Part shown: in pieces, positions 45,387 through 56,264 of the stretch | Layout: each line of letters begins with the position of its first letter | Numbering within the stretch: position 1 is the stretch's first letter | From: Rugamonas sp. A1-17 | Lineage (GTDB): Bacteria > Pseudomonadota > Gammaproteobacteria > Burkholderiales > Burkholderiaceae_D | DNA: 64,000 bases | Direction of reading: 5' to 3' | Assembly: GCA_025548565.1 (NCBI GenBank) | Contig: JAJLPB010000004.1 | Location: forward strand, 186,001-250,000 | Notes under the pieces: generated by a model | Told to the model about the DNA's origin: nothing | Database searches by the model: none | The model's input: the letters and a program-made list of their open reading frames with translations, nothing else | Translations under genes and position numbers: made by a program

Positions 45387-46103
45387 ATGACCGCACCCGC
45401 CCTGCGCTTCCAGCAAGTCGTCAAACGCTATGGCCAGTCCAGCGTGTTGCAGGGTGTGGATCTGGAACTGCGGGCGGGCGAATGCTTCGGCCTGGTCGGC
45501 GTCAACGGCGCCGGCAAGACCAGCCTGATCAAGTGCATGCTGGATTTCTGCGCCCTCGACGGCGGCAGCATCGACATCTACGGCCAGCCGCACAGCCAGC
45601 CGGCCAGCCGCCAGCCGCTGGGCTACCTGCCCGAACGCTTCACGCCGCCCTACTACCTGACCGGCGCCGATTTCATCCGCTACCTGCTCACCCTGCAAGG
45701 CCTGGCCTACGACGCGGCCGCGGTCGGCGCCATGCTGGCGGCGCTGGACCTGGACCCGGCCGCGCTCAAACGCACGGTGCGCGCTTATTCAAAAGGCATG
45801 ACGCAGAAACTCGGACTGGCCGCCTGCCTGCTGGCACGCAAGCGGCTGTATGTCCTGGACGAGCCGATGAGCGGACTCGACCCGAAAGCGCGCGCCCTGC
45901 TCAAACAACAATTGCGCCAGCTGCACCAGGCCGGCGCCACCGTGTTCTTGACCTCGCACATGCTGGCCGACGTGGACGAGCTGTGCGACCGCATGGCCAT
46001 CCTGCACGAGGGCCGCGTGCGTTTCGCCGGCTCGCCGGCCGAGTGCCGCAGCCGCTACGGCGCCGACAACCTGGAGCAAGCCTTCCTGGCTTGCATCGCG
46101 TGA
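45387..46103 (+). CDS. ABC transporter ATPase linked to the second pilus-like cluster
   Basis: The 238-residue ATPase starts at ATG 45387. It has Walker A GVNGAGKTS (38-46), a weak signature (YSKGMTQKLGLA instead of LSGGQ), Walker B LYVLDEPMSGLD and the switch His in TSHMLADV. It resembles ATPases of ABC-2-type exporters such as NosF/CcmA/GldA. The gene stops two bases before the ExeA-like gene. No permease is adjacent; the probable partner is encoded at 57679-58443, at the far end of the same gene run. Confidence 0.88.
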   Translation: MTAPALRFQQVVKRYGQSSVLQGVDLELRAGECFGLVGVNGAGKTSLIKCMLDFCALDGGSIDIYGQPHSQPASRQPLGYLPERFTPPYYLTGADFIRYLLTLQGLAYDAAAVGAMLAALDLDPAALKRTVRAYSKGMTQKLGLAACLLARKRLYVLDEPMSGLDPKARALLKQQLRQLHQAGATVFLTSHMLADVDELCDRMAILHEGRVRFAGSPAECRSRYGADNLEQAFLACIA

Positions 46104-46105
46104 CC

Positions 46106-47023
46106 ATGTACCAGTCGCACTTCGGCCTGCGCGAGTCGCCGTTCGGCATCACGCCCAACCCGGCCTTTTTCTACGCCGGCAATACCCGTGGCGAAATCCT
46201 GCAAGCCTTGCTGTATGCGGTCTGCCACGGCGAGGGCATCGTCAAGGTGACCGGCGAGGTGGGCGCCGGCAAGACCATGTTGTGCCGCATGCTGGAGAGC
46301 CAGCTGCCGCCGCACGTGGACGTGATCTACCTGGTCAACCCCAACCTCGATCCGCAGGAAGTGCAGTACGCCATCGCCGCCGAGCTGGGCATCGCCGGCC
46401 ACGGCCTGCGCGTCGACGAGGTCCAGCGCCGGCTGCAGGCCGACCTGATCGCCCGTCACAGCCAGGGCCGGCAAGTGGTGCTGCTGGTCGAGGAAGCCCA
46501 GGCCATGCCGCTCGACACGCTGGAAGCGATCCGCCTGCTGACTAACCTGGAGACCGCGCGCAGCAAGCTGCTGCAGATCGTGCTGTTCGGCCAGCCCGAG
46601 CTGGATCAGCACCTCGACCTGGCCAGCATGCGCCAGCTGAAGGAGCGCATCACGCACAGCTTCACGGTGCCGGCGCTGGCGCCGTCGCTGATCGGCGAGT
46701 TCCTCGAATTCCGCCTGCGCGCGGCCGGCCACGACGGCCCGGCCATCTTCAGCCCGGCCGCCGCCCGCCTGATCGCCCGGCGCTCCGAGGGCATCGTCCG
46801 CCGCATCAACATCCTGGCCGACAAGGCCCTGCTGGCCGCCTTCGCGGCCGACGCCACCACCGTCAGCGCCCGCCACGCGCGCCAGGCGATCCGCGAATCG
46901 GCCTTCCGCCGGCGCGGCTGGCTGCAAATCTTCCCCTTGCGCGCTGTTGCTGCGGGGGCCTTGGCGGTCCTGCTAATTTGGGCTATTTACGGGGCTATCC
47001 TTGCGGTGGCACCGAATTTGTAA
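46106..47023 (+). CDS. ExeA/MshM-like AAA ATPase, second system
   Basis: The 305-residue protein parallels MshM almost along its whole length: MYQSHFGLRESPFGITPNPA, Walker A GEVGAGKT (50-57), LLVEEAQAMPLDTLEAIRLL, FGQPELDQHL, and a C-terminal transmembrane helix (about 278-300). It starts two bases after the ABC ATPase gene. Proposed role: help in secretin assembly or energy coupling for the machine encoded downstream. Confidence 0.92.
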   Translation: MYQSHFGLRESPFGITPNPAFFYAGNTRGEILQALLYAVCHGEGIVKVTGEVGAGKTMLCRMLESQLPPHVDVIYLVNPNLDPQEVQYAIAAELGIAGHGLRVDEVQRRLQADLIARHSQGRQVVLLVEEAQAMPLDTLEAIRLLTNLETARSKLLQIVLFGQPELDQHLDLASMRQLKERITHSFTVPALAPSLIGEFLEFRLRAAGHDGPAIFSPAAARLIARRSEGIVRRINILADKALLAAFAADATTVSARHARQAIRESAFRRRGWLQIFPLRAVAAGALAVLLIWAIYGAILAVAPNL

Positions 47024-47044
47024 GATCATGGTGTCTATATTGCA

Positions 47045-47064
47045 AATGCACAACATCGTGCATT
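47045..47064. promoter_or_regulatory. Inverted repeat before the second secretin gene
   Basis: AATGCAC and GTGCATT are exact complements separated by AACATC, within the 63-base gap before the secretin start. It could be a regulator site or a leader hairpin; nothing more can be said from sequence. Confidence 0.35.
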
Positions 47065-47086
47065 CCCCCCGGGCCGGAAAGAATCA

Positions 47087-48934
47087 ATGAAAAAACTCGC
47101 CTCCCCCATCGTGCCTATGGTGTGCAGCGTGTTGCTGAGCGCCTGCGCGACCCATCCCCTGCCCAATTCGCCGACCCACATCATGGAAGCGCCGCAGCCG
47201 GCCGGGTCGATCCCGGAGCCGGTGCAGCAGGGCGCCGCGCTGCCGCCGCCGGCCGCCGCGCCCAAGGTCGAGACCTACAGCGTCACCGTGCACAAGGTGC
47301 CGGTGCAATCGCTGCTGTTCGCACTGGCCCGCGACGCCGGCCTGAACGTCGACGTCCATCCCGGCATCGAGGGCCTGGTCACGCTGAACGCGCTGGACCA
47401 GACGCTGCCGCAACTGCTCAGCCGCATCCAGCGCCAGGTCGACATGCGCTATGAAATCAACGGCGGCACGCTGACGGTCTTGCCGGACACGCCGGAGTGG
47501 CGCAACTACAAGGTCGACTACGTCAACATCGCGCGCAGCACCACCAGCAGCGTCAACATCGCCACCCAGATCTCGACCACGGGTGGCGGCGGCAGCGCCT
47601 CCAGCCCGGTCGCCAGCACGGCGTCCGCCGCCGGTGGACAAAGCCAGCAGCAACAACAGCAGGCCGCGCCGGCCAACAACGGCGCCGGCGGCAACGGCAA
47701 CAACAATTCGACCACCGTGGTCAACAACCGTTCCGACAACAACTTCTGGTACAGCCTGGAGAAGAACATCCGCGACATGCTGCGCGCCTCCAACCTGGCC
47801 GACAACCCGGTCGATCCGCTGGCCGCGGCGCCCGCCGGCGCGCCGGCCGCGGCGCAGCAGAACGCGCAACCGCAGGCGGCCTTCGACGCCGCCGGCTTCG
47901 GCGCCAAGACCGGCGGCGGCGCCGCGCGGAACGGCACCTCGGTCATCGTCAACGCCGAGGGCGGCCTGATCGCCGTGCGCGCGACCGCCCGCCAGCATGA
48001 AAAAATCCGCGAATTCCTCGACGTCGTGCTGGGCGCGGCCAAGCGCCAGGTGCTGATCGAGGCGACCATCATCGAGGTGCGCCTGAGCGACCAGTACCAG
48101 CAAGGCATCAACTGGCAATCGCTGGCCAGGGGCGGCCTCAAGCTGACGCAAGGCGCGCTCGGCGCCGTCACGCTGCCCACCGCCACCAATCCCGGCGTGT
48201 TCGTGATGAACTACACCAATCCCACGAGCCGCCTGGGCAACATCGCCGCCACCATCGAGCTGCTCGAATCGTTCGGCAAGGTCAAGGTGCTGTCCAGCCC
48301 CAAGATCAGCGTGCTCAACAACCAGACCGCGCTGCTCAAGGTGGTCGACAACAATGTCTTCTTCTCGATCAAGGTGACGCCGGCCGTGCGCGACCTGAAC
48401 GGCACCATCATCTCGCCGGCCACCTATGAATCGCACCTGGAGACGGTGCCGGTGGGCTTCGTGATGAGCGTGACGCCGCAGATTTCCGACAGCGACGAGG
48501 TCACCCTGAATGTGCGGCCGACCATCACCCGCATCGTCGACTACGTCAACGACCCCAATCCGGACCTGGCCAAGGCCAGCGTGGTCAGCAAGGTGCCGGT
48601 GATCCAGGCGCGCGAGCTGGAGTCGCTGATGAAGGTGTCCAGCGGCCAGATCGCCGTCATGGGCGGGCTGATGCAGGACTCGGTGGACAACGCCAAGAAC
48701 GGCATCCCCGGCCTGAGCAGCGTGCCGCTGATCGGCAACCTGTTCGCCCACCGCAACGAGAACACCACCAAGACCGAGCTGGTGATCTTCATGCGGCCGG
48801 TGGTGGTCAAGGACGCCAGCGTCAACGGCGATTACAAGGACTATCGTTATCTGCTGCCGAGCGAGAAGCCGGACAGCACTCCCTATGGCGCGGCCACGCC
48901 GGCCGCCGCCCCAGCCAAGGCGAACGGATCATGA
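47087..48934 (+). CDS. Secretin lipoprotein, second system (MshL-like)
   Basis: The 615-residue protein has a lipobox (VLLSAC, Cys20), an STN/secretin-N domain (VTVHKVPVQSLLFALARDAG, INVDVHPGIEGLVTLNALDQ-like), a Gln/Asn/Gly-rich linker (about 185-225) and a C-terminal secretin domain (VLIEATIIEVRLSDQYQQGI, VGFVMSVTPQISDSDEVTL, IAVMGGLMQDSVDNAKNG, ELVIFMRPVVV). It is the paralogue of MshL. GGAAAG lies ahead of the ATG. It would be the outer-membrane pore of the second machine. Confidence 0.93.
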   Translation: MKKLASPIVPMVCSVLLSACATHPLPNSPTHIMEAPQPAGSIPEPVQQGAALPPPAAAPKVETYSVTVHKVPVQSLLFALARDAGLNVDVHPGIEGLVTLNALDQTLPQLLSRIQRQVDMRYEINGGTLTVLPDTPEWRNYKVDYVNIARSTTSSVNIATQISTTGGGGSASSPVASTASAAGGQSQQQQQQAAPANNGAGGNGNNNSTTVVNNRSDNNFWYSLEKNIRDMLRASNLADNPVDPLAAAPAGAPAAAQQNAQPQAAFDAAGFGAKTGGGAARNGTSVIVNAEGGLIAVRATARQHEKIREFLDVVLGAAKRQVLIEATIIEVRLSDQYQQGINWQSLARGGLKLTQGALGAVTLPTATNPGVFVMNYTNPTSRLGNIAATIELLESFGKVKVLSSPKISVLNNQTALLKVVDNNVFFSIKVTPAVRDLNGTIISPATYESHLETVPVGFVMSVTPQISDSDEVTLNVRPTITRIVDYVNDPNPDLAKASVVSKVPVIQARELESLMKVSSGQIAVMGGLMQDSVDNAKNGIPGLSSVPLIGNLFAHRNENTTKTELVIFMRPVVVKDASVNGDYKDYRYLLPSEKPDSTPYGAATPAAAPAKANGS

Positions 48935-50502
48935 GTCTCCTGATGCAAGCGCTCAAGAAGGCGGAGCGGGCCAAGCAAAGCGCGGCCGATGACGACGCCA
49001 CCGACAAGCCGTCGCAGGCGTTCGACGACGTCCTGGCGCTGACGCCGGAACCGGCGGCGCCGGCCAAGCCCGGCCTGAACCTGGACCTGGAACCGATGTC
49101 CGGCCTCAGCCTGGAGCCGATCGCGGCCGCGCCGCAGGCCGGCCTGCAGCCCTCGCCCGATCCGCTGCCGGCGCACAGCGACCACCGCGCCGCCGGCCTG
49201 ACGCTGGACCTGGCGCCCGATCCGTCGGCGCCGCCGGCGTCCACGATGGCGTTCGGCTCCGCGCCCGCGGCCGCTCCCGCTCCGGCCGCCGCGATGGCGT
49301 TCGAACCCGCGACAGCCGCCGCTCCGGCGTCCTCGTCGCCGGCCGGTTCGGCGGCCAGCGCCGCCGCCAAGGCCGGCGCCGCCAAAGCCACCGGCGGCAC
49401 GCCGCGCACCGACAAGGCCGACCAGTCCGCCCCACTGCGCGGCGCCGCCCGCGCGCGCGCCGCGGCGGCCGCCACCGCGCCCTCCGAATCCGCCGGGCTG
49501 GACCGCGAACGCCTGCGCCTGATCGGCTGGATCGCGCTGCTGGTGCTGGTCGTGGCCGGCATGGGCTATTACTACTGGCAAGCGATCGCCGCGCCGGGCG
49601 CCGGCTCGCGCCTGCCGCCGGTGCCGATGCCGCCGATCGGCGCCACCGGCGCCACCCCGGTCAAGGTCGCCGTGGCGCCGGACGCCGCCGCGGCCGATCC
49701 TGCGCTGCCGGCGCGCGCCGGCGGGGGCGGGGCGATGGGGGCGGTGTCCGGCAGCGAGGAGCTGGAACGCCGCCTGAGCGCCGCCGAACAAGCGCTGGCC
49801 GCGTCGCAGCAAGCGATGCAGGCGCAGATGGCGCAGCTGAGCGCGCCGCGTCCCGAGCAGCTGGCGCCGATCGCCGCGCCGGACAACACCGACATCCGCG
49901 TATCCCGCGCCAGCCAGCAGCAAGCGGTGGCGCCGGCGCTGGAGAACGGCTACCAGGCCCTCAACAGCGGCGACCTGGCGCAAGCCCAGCAACAATACGA
50001 GGCCGCGCTGCGCGACACCCCGACCAGCCGCGACGCGCTGCTCGGCCTGGCCACCGTGGCCGCGCGCAAGGGCCAGGGCGAACAGGCCGCGGGCTACTAC
50101 CTGCGCCTGCTCGAACTCGATCCGAACGACGCCACCGCCGTGGCCGGCCTGGTCGGCGTGCGCCAGGGCGACACCGCCCAGAGCGAGGCGCGGCTGCGCG
50201 CCATCCTCGGCACCAATCCGGACGCCGGCCCGGTGCTGTTCGCGCTCGGCAACCTGCAGGCGCAGCAGGGTCGCTGGTCCGAGGCGCAACAAGCCTACTT
50301 CCGCGCCTACACCGCCATGCCGGACAATCCCGACTACGCCTACAACCTGGCGATCGGCCTGGACCGCCTGAACCAGGGCAAGCTGGCCCTGAAGTACTAC
50401 CAGCGCGCGCTGGCGCTGGCGCAGGACCACGCCGCCGCGTTCGACCGCGGCGCGCTGCGCCTGCGCATGCACGAGCTGAGCGCGCCGGCCAAACAACAAT
50501 AA
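48931..50502 (+). CDS. Bitopic TPR protein, second system (MshN-like)
   Basis: The 523-residue protein overlaps the secretin stop (ATGA). It has a cytoplasmic MSLLMQALKKAERAKQ start, a long Ala/Pro-rich stretch, one transmembrane helix (about 196-216), a short coiled coil (about 270-310) and TPR repeats from about 330 (EQAAGYYLRLLELDPNDATAV, YNLAIGLDRLNQGKLALKYY). Topology and gene order match MshN, but the body is longer. Confidence 0.87.
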   Translation: MSLLMQALKKAERAKQSAADDDATDKPSQAFDDVLALTPEPAAPAKPGLNLDLEPMSGLSLEPIAAAPQAGLQPSPDPLPAHSDHRAAGLTLDLAPDPSAPPASTMAFGSAPAAAPAPAAAMAFEPATAAAPASSSPAGSAASAAAKAGAAKATGGTPRTDKADQSAPLRGAARARAAAAATAPSESAGLDRERLRLIGWIALLVLVVAGMGYYYWQAIAAPGAGSRLPPVPMPPIGATGATPVKVAVAPDAAAADPALPARAGGGGAMGAVSGSEELERRLSAAEQALAASQQAMQAQMAQLSAPRPEQLAPIAAPDNTDIRVSRASQQQAVAPALENGYQALNSGDLAQAQQQYEAALRDTPTSRDALLGLATVAARKGQGEQAAGYYLRLLELDPNDATAVAGLVGVRQGDTAQSEARLRAILGTNPDAGPVLFALGNLQAQQGRWSEAQQAYFRAYTAMPDNPDYAYNLAIGLDRLNQGKLALKYYQRALALAQDHAAAFDRGALRLRMHELSAPAKQQ

Positions 50503-50509
50503 GAGATCC

Positions 50510-52224
<1,715 letters not shown>

Positions 52225-52225
<1 letters not shown>

Positions 52226-53430
52226 TGCCCCAATACCTCTACCGCGCCATGGACGCCAGCGGCCAGCTGCTGCTGGGGAATATGGACGCGCTCAACGAGC
52301 CGGACCTGGAGCTGCGCCTGCACCGCATGGAGCTGGACCTGATCGACTGCCAGGTGTCGCGCCAGAAGCTGGCCGCCATCGGCCGGCGCGACATCACGCG
52401 CAAGGACCTGATCAACTTCTGCTTCCAGATGGAGCAGCTGACCGGCGCCGGCGTGCCCATCCTGGACGGCCTGAACGACCTGCGCGACAGCATGGACCAT
52501 CCGCGCTTCCGCGAGATCATCACCGACCTGATCGAGAACATCGAGGGCGGCCTGCAACTGTCGGCCGCGCTGGACGCCTACCCGGACGTGTTCGACAAGA
52601 CCTTCACCAGCCTGATCACGGCCGGCGAGCGCACCGGCAAGATCGCCGAGGTGTTCCTGAACCTGTCGGAGAGCCTGAAGTGGCAGGACGAGCTGGCCTC
52701 GCAGTCGCGCAAGATCGTCATGAAGCCGCTGTTCGTCGGCGTGGTGATCCTGGGCGTGGTGGCCTTCCTGATGATCTACCTGGTGCCGCAGCTGACCGCC
52801 TTCATCAAGAACATGGGCAACGAGTTGCCCTTCCACACCAAGGCGCTGATCTTCGTGTCGGACATCTTCATCCACTACTGGTACGTGCTGCTGGCGCTGC
52901 CGGTGGCGGCGTATTTCGGCGGCCGCGCCTGGCTGGCGCGCAGCGAACAGGCGCGCTACAACTTCGACGCCTTCAAGCTGCGCATCTGGATGATCGGCCC
53001 GGTGCAGCACAAGATCATCCTGGCCCGCTTCGCCACCTTCTTCGCGCTGATGTACGGCGCCGGCATCACCATCCTCGAATGCATCCGGCTGTCCGAGGGC
53101 ATCGTCGGCAACCGCATGGTGGCGGCCGGGCTGCGCCGCGCGGCGCAACTGATTTCCGAGGGCCAGAGCGTGACGGCGGCGTTCCAGAACACCGGCATCT
53201 TCCCGCCGCTGGTGATCCGCATGCTCAAGGTGGGCGAGGCCACCGGCGCGCTGGACGGCGCGCTGCGCAACGTCAGCTACTTCTACAACCGCGAAGTGAA
53301 GGAAATGATCGAGAAGGTGCAGGCGATGATAGAGCCGGCCATGACCGTGGTGCTGGGCCTGCTGCTGGGCTGGATCATGCTGTCCGTGCTGGGGCCGATT
53401 TACGACACCATCTCCAAGATCCGACCCTGA
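52225..53430 (+). CDS. GspF/PilC-type platform protein, second system
   Basis: The 401-residue inner-membrane protein overlaps the ATPase stop (TGATG). It has two GspF repeats (NFCFQMEQLTGAGVPILDGL, LARFATFFALMYGAGITILE) and about three transmembrane helices. It is the MshG counterpart. Confidence 0.93.
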
Positions 53431-53437
53431 GGCCGCC

Positions 53438-55009
53438 GTGTTGCACAGCCATTTACTTTATCTCAGCAGCGAATTCGTGTGGGCCTACCCGTGGCACAGG
53501 GGCGCGCTCGGCGAGCCCACGCGCTACCCCAACGACCGCGCCGGCGTCGACGCCTTCATGGACGACCTCGACGCGCGGCCGTATGGCCCGGTCTACCTGA
53601 TGGTCGACCTGATCGAGGAGGATTTCCAGCGCATCACGCTGCCGCACGTGACGGGCCGCTCGGGCCGCCGCCTGCTGGCGCGCCGGCTGCTGCAGCAATA
53701 CCGCGAGACGCCCTACCGCTACGTGCGCGTGCAGGGCCGCGAGGCGGACGGCCGCCAGGACGACATCGCCCTGCTCAGCGCGCTGACCAATCCGGCGCTG
53801 GTGCAGCCGTGGGTGGAGGCGCTGGAACTGCTGCGCGCGCCGCTGGCCGGGCTGTACTCGACCACGCTGATGAGCGCCGCGCTGGTGCGCAAGCTGGGTC
53901 TGGCGGACCAGCGCCTGCTGCTGGTCACGCAGCAAGCGGCCGGCTTGCGCCAGAGCTACTTCCTTGACGGCCAGCTGAAGTTCTCGCGCCTGACGCTGGC
54001 GGTGGACCGCGACGGCGCCCCGGTCGACGTCGCCCGCGAAACCGCCAAGACCCAGCAGTTCCTCACCAGCACCCGCCTGATCGGGCGCGGCGAGGTGCTG
54101 CACACGGTGATCGTGGCGCCGGACGACACGCTGGACCGGCTCGAGCCGCAGTGCCAGGACGGTCCCGAGACGGCCTATCATTTCGAATCGATGGCGGTCG
54201 CGGCCGGGCGCACCGGCCTGCCGGAAACGCCGGAACTGGCCGACACCTTGCTGCTCACCCTGCTCGGCCGCGAGCGTCCGGCCAGCCAGTACTCGCTGGG
54301 CGAGGCGCGCCGCTACTTCCAGCTGTGGCGCGCGCGGCTGGCCCTGTTCAGCGCCAGCGCGGTGCTGGCGGCCGGCACCCTGGTCTGGCTGGGCGTCGAT
54401 GTGTGGCGCTATGTCGAGGCCACCTCGGCCACCGACGCCATGTACGCGGAGGCCAAACAATACGACGACCGCTACCGCGCCGCGCTGTCGACCATGACGC
54501 CGGCCATCGACAAGACCGCCAACATGAAGGCCGCCGTCACGGTGGCGCAGCTGCTGGTGCGCCAGGGGCCGCAGCCGCTGCCGCTGATGACGCACCTGAG
54601 CGCGGCGCTCGACAAGGTGCCGCAGATCCGCCTGGTCCAGCTGGACTGGAAGATCACGCCGCCGGCCGCGCCGGCCGAACCGGCCGCCACCGGCTTCATG
54701 GCCAGCACCTCGGGCACGGTGATGGAGCCGATCTCGTCGCTGATGCTGGGCCTGCCGGCCAAGGTGCCGCAGGCGCTGCGGCTGGAGGCGGAAATCATGG
54801 TGCCGCCGGATAATTACCGCGAAGTGGTCAACAGCATGAACGCCTTCACCCAGGAACTGGCGCGCCAGCCGCGCATGGCGGTGGAGATCGTGCAACAGCC
54901 GGTCGACACCCGCTCCAACGTCAAGCTCAGCGGCAAGGCCGGCGGCGGCCCCGCGGGCGGCGTCGAGACCAAGGCCCGCTTCATCCTCAACCTCGTGTGG
55001 CAGCCATGA
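53438..55009 (+). CDS. PilM-PilN-like fused alignment protein (GspL-like), second system
   Basis: The 523-residue protein starts at GTG 53438. The first 295 residues look like a degenerate actin-like PilM/GspL cytoplasmic domain (YLMVDLIEEDF, LLLVTQQAAGLRQSYFLDGQ, VIVAPDDTLDRL). One transmembrane helix follows (about 302-325). The last 190 residues resemble a PilN-like periplasmic domain (VAQLLVRQGPQPLPLMTHLS, PQIRLVQLDWKI). So one chain covers the roles of MshI and the MSHA PilN-like protein. The assignment rests on architecture and position, not on a strong motif. Confidence 0.72.
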   Translation: MLHSHLLYLSSEFVWAYPWHRGALGEPTRYPNDRAGVDAFMDDLDARPYGPVYLMVDLIEEDFQRITLPHVTGRSGRRLLARRLLQQYRETPYRYVRVQGREADGRQDDIALLSALTNPALVQPWVEALELLRAPLAGLYSTTLMSAALVRKLGLADQRLLLVTQQAAGLRQSYFLDGQLKFSRLTLAVDRDGAPVDVARETAKTQQFLTSTRLIGRGEVLHTVIVAPDDTLDRLEPQCQDGPETAYHFESMAVAAGRTGLPETPELADTLLLTLLGRERPASQYSLGEARRYFQLWRARLALFSASAVLAAGTLVWLGVDVWRYVEATSATDAMYAEAKQYDDRYRAALSTMTPAIDKTANMKAAVTVAQLLVRQGPQPLPLMTHLSAALDKVPQIRLVQLDWKITPPAAPAEPAATGFMASTSGTVMEPISSLMLGLPAKVPQALRLEAEIMVPPDNYREVVNSMNAFTQELARQPRMAVEIVQQPVDTRSNVKLSGKAGGGPAGGVETKARFILNLVWQP

Positions 55010-55671
55010 ACGCCTCCCCCGCCCCCTTCAGCAAGAAGCCGGCCCGCGCCGTCAAGCCGCTGCCGTACTGGCTGCGCGAGTTCGCGCTGATCCGGCTGGC
55101 CGTGGTGATGGCCGCCGGCGCCCTCGCCATCGGCGTGGCGACCGTGTTCGCCAGCAGCTGGTACGTCAACCACGCCGAGGAAAACCGGCTGCAGGCGCTG
55201 CAGACGCGCGACGCCGCGCGCCAGCGCTTCGCCCAGGTGGAAACGGAAAAGCGCGAGATCCGCGCCTACCAGCCGCAGTTCGCGCTGCTGCGCAGCCGCG
55301 GCCTGATCGGCGACGAGAACCGCCTCGACTGGGTCGAGCAGATCCGCCAGATCCAGGAGCGCCGCAAGCTGCCTCCACTGAGCTACGAGATCGAGCCGCA
55401 GCAGAACATCAAGCTGGACGCGCCGCTGCCGCTGGGCGACTATGCGCTGCGCGGCAGCCGCATGAACCTGCGCATGGAACTGCTGCACGAGGGCGACCTG
55501 TTCAACTTCCTCGAAGACCTGCGCCAGCGCGGCTATTACGCGGTGCAGCAATGCACGCTCAAGCGCGTCGGCGGCCTGCAGAACGTGCCGAACACGCCGA
55601 CCATCGGCGCCGACTGCAAGCTCAACTGGCTGACGCTGGCGCCGGCCGCCGCGCGCAGGAAAGGCTCGTGA
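55006..55671 (+). CDS. PilO/MshJ-like bitopic protein, second system
   Basis: ATG 55006 overlaps the previous stop (ATGA), giving 221 residues. There is one transmembrane helix (about 27-50), a coiled coil (about 55-95, HAEENRLQALQTRDAARQRF) and a small alpha/beta domain (MNLRMELLHEGDLFNFLEDL, a PilO-like element). It matches the MshJ slot in gene order. Confidence 0.77.
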   Translation: MNASPAPFSKKPARAVKPLPYWLREFALIRLAVVMAAGALAIGVATVFASSWYVNHAEENRLQALQTRDAARQRFAQVETEKREIRAYQPQFALLRSRGLIGDENRLDWVEQIRQIQERRKLPPLSYEIEPQQNIKLDAPLPLGDYALRGSRMNLRMELLHEGDLFNFLEDLRQRGYYAVQQCTLKRVGGLQNVPNTPTIGADCKLNWLTLAPAAARRKGS

Positions 55672-56264
55672 TGACCATGTCCACTGCCCTCCCGCGCGCC
55701 GCGCTGCTGGCCCTGCTGGCCTGGCCGGCCATCCACACCGCGCCGGCGGCGGCCCAGCAGGTGGCGCTGGGCCGGCTGTTCGCCACGCCGGACGAGCGCG
55801 TCGCGATGGACCGCCAGCGCGACGCCGGCCCGGCCGCCGCCCCCGCCAGCAACGACCCCGCTGCCGCGCAACAGGCGGCGCAGATGCAGCAGATGCAGCA
55901 AGCGCAGCAGATGCAACAGATGCAGCAAATACAGCAGATGCAGCAGCTACAGCAGTCCACGTCGCAGACGCCCGGTGCGCCCCCCGGCTACGTCAATCCC
56001 GATCCGAACGCCGCGCAGCCGGCCCCGCAGGCCACCGCCCAGCCCGCGCCGCCGGCGTCCTCCGCCGTCCAGCTGAGCGGCGTGCTGCGCGGCAGCAGCG
56101 GCCGCACCACCGTCTGGCTCAACCAGGTGCCGCAGACCGGCGGCGTCAAGGCCGGACCGGGACCGGCGGTGTCGCTGCGGCTGTCGTCCGGCCGCCAGCT
56201 GATCATGAAACCCGGCCAGAGCTTCGATCCCGCCAATGGCAGCGTGCAGGAAATTGGCCGCTAA
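55671..56264 (+). CDS. Exported MshK/PilP-like protein with Met-Gln repeat
   Basis: ATG 55671 overlaps the previous stop (TGATG), giving 197 residues. A signal peptide (LLALLAWPAIHTAPAAAQQ) is followed by LGRLFATPDERVAMDRQR, as in MshK/PilP-type starts, then a run of QMQQMQQAQQ-type repeats (67-95), a Pro/Ala linker and a small beta domain (VQLSGVLRGSSGRTTVWLNQ). It probably bridges inner membrane and secretin. Confidence 0.75.
   Translation: MTMSTALPRAALLALLAWPAIHTAPAAAQQVALGRLFATPDERVAMDRQRDAGPAAAPASNDPAAAQQAAQMQQMQQAQQMQQMQQIQQMQQLQQSTSQTPGAPPGYVNPDPNAAQPAPQATAQPAPPASSAVQLSGVLRGSSGRTTVWLNQVPQTGGVKAGPGPAVSLRLSSGRQLIMKPGQSFDPANGSVQEIGR

Noticed and set aside
55869..55955. Short tandem triplet-like repeats considered as CRISPR or microsatellite
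   Set aside because: The repeats are in-frame Gln/Met codons inside a gene, with no spacers of constant length.
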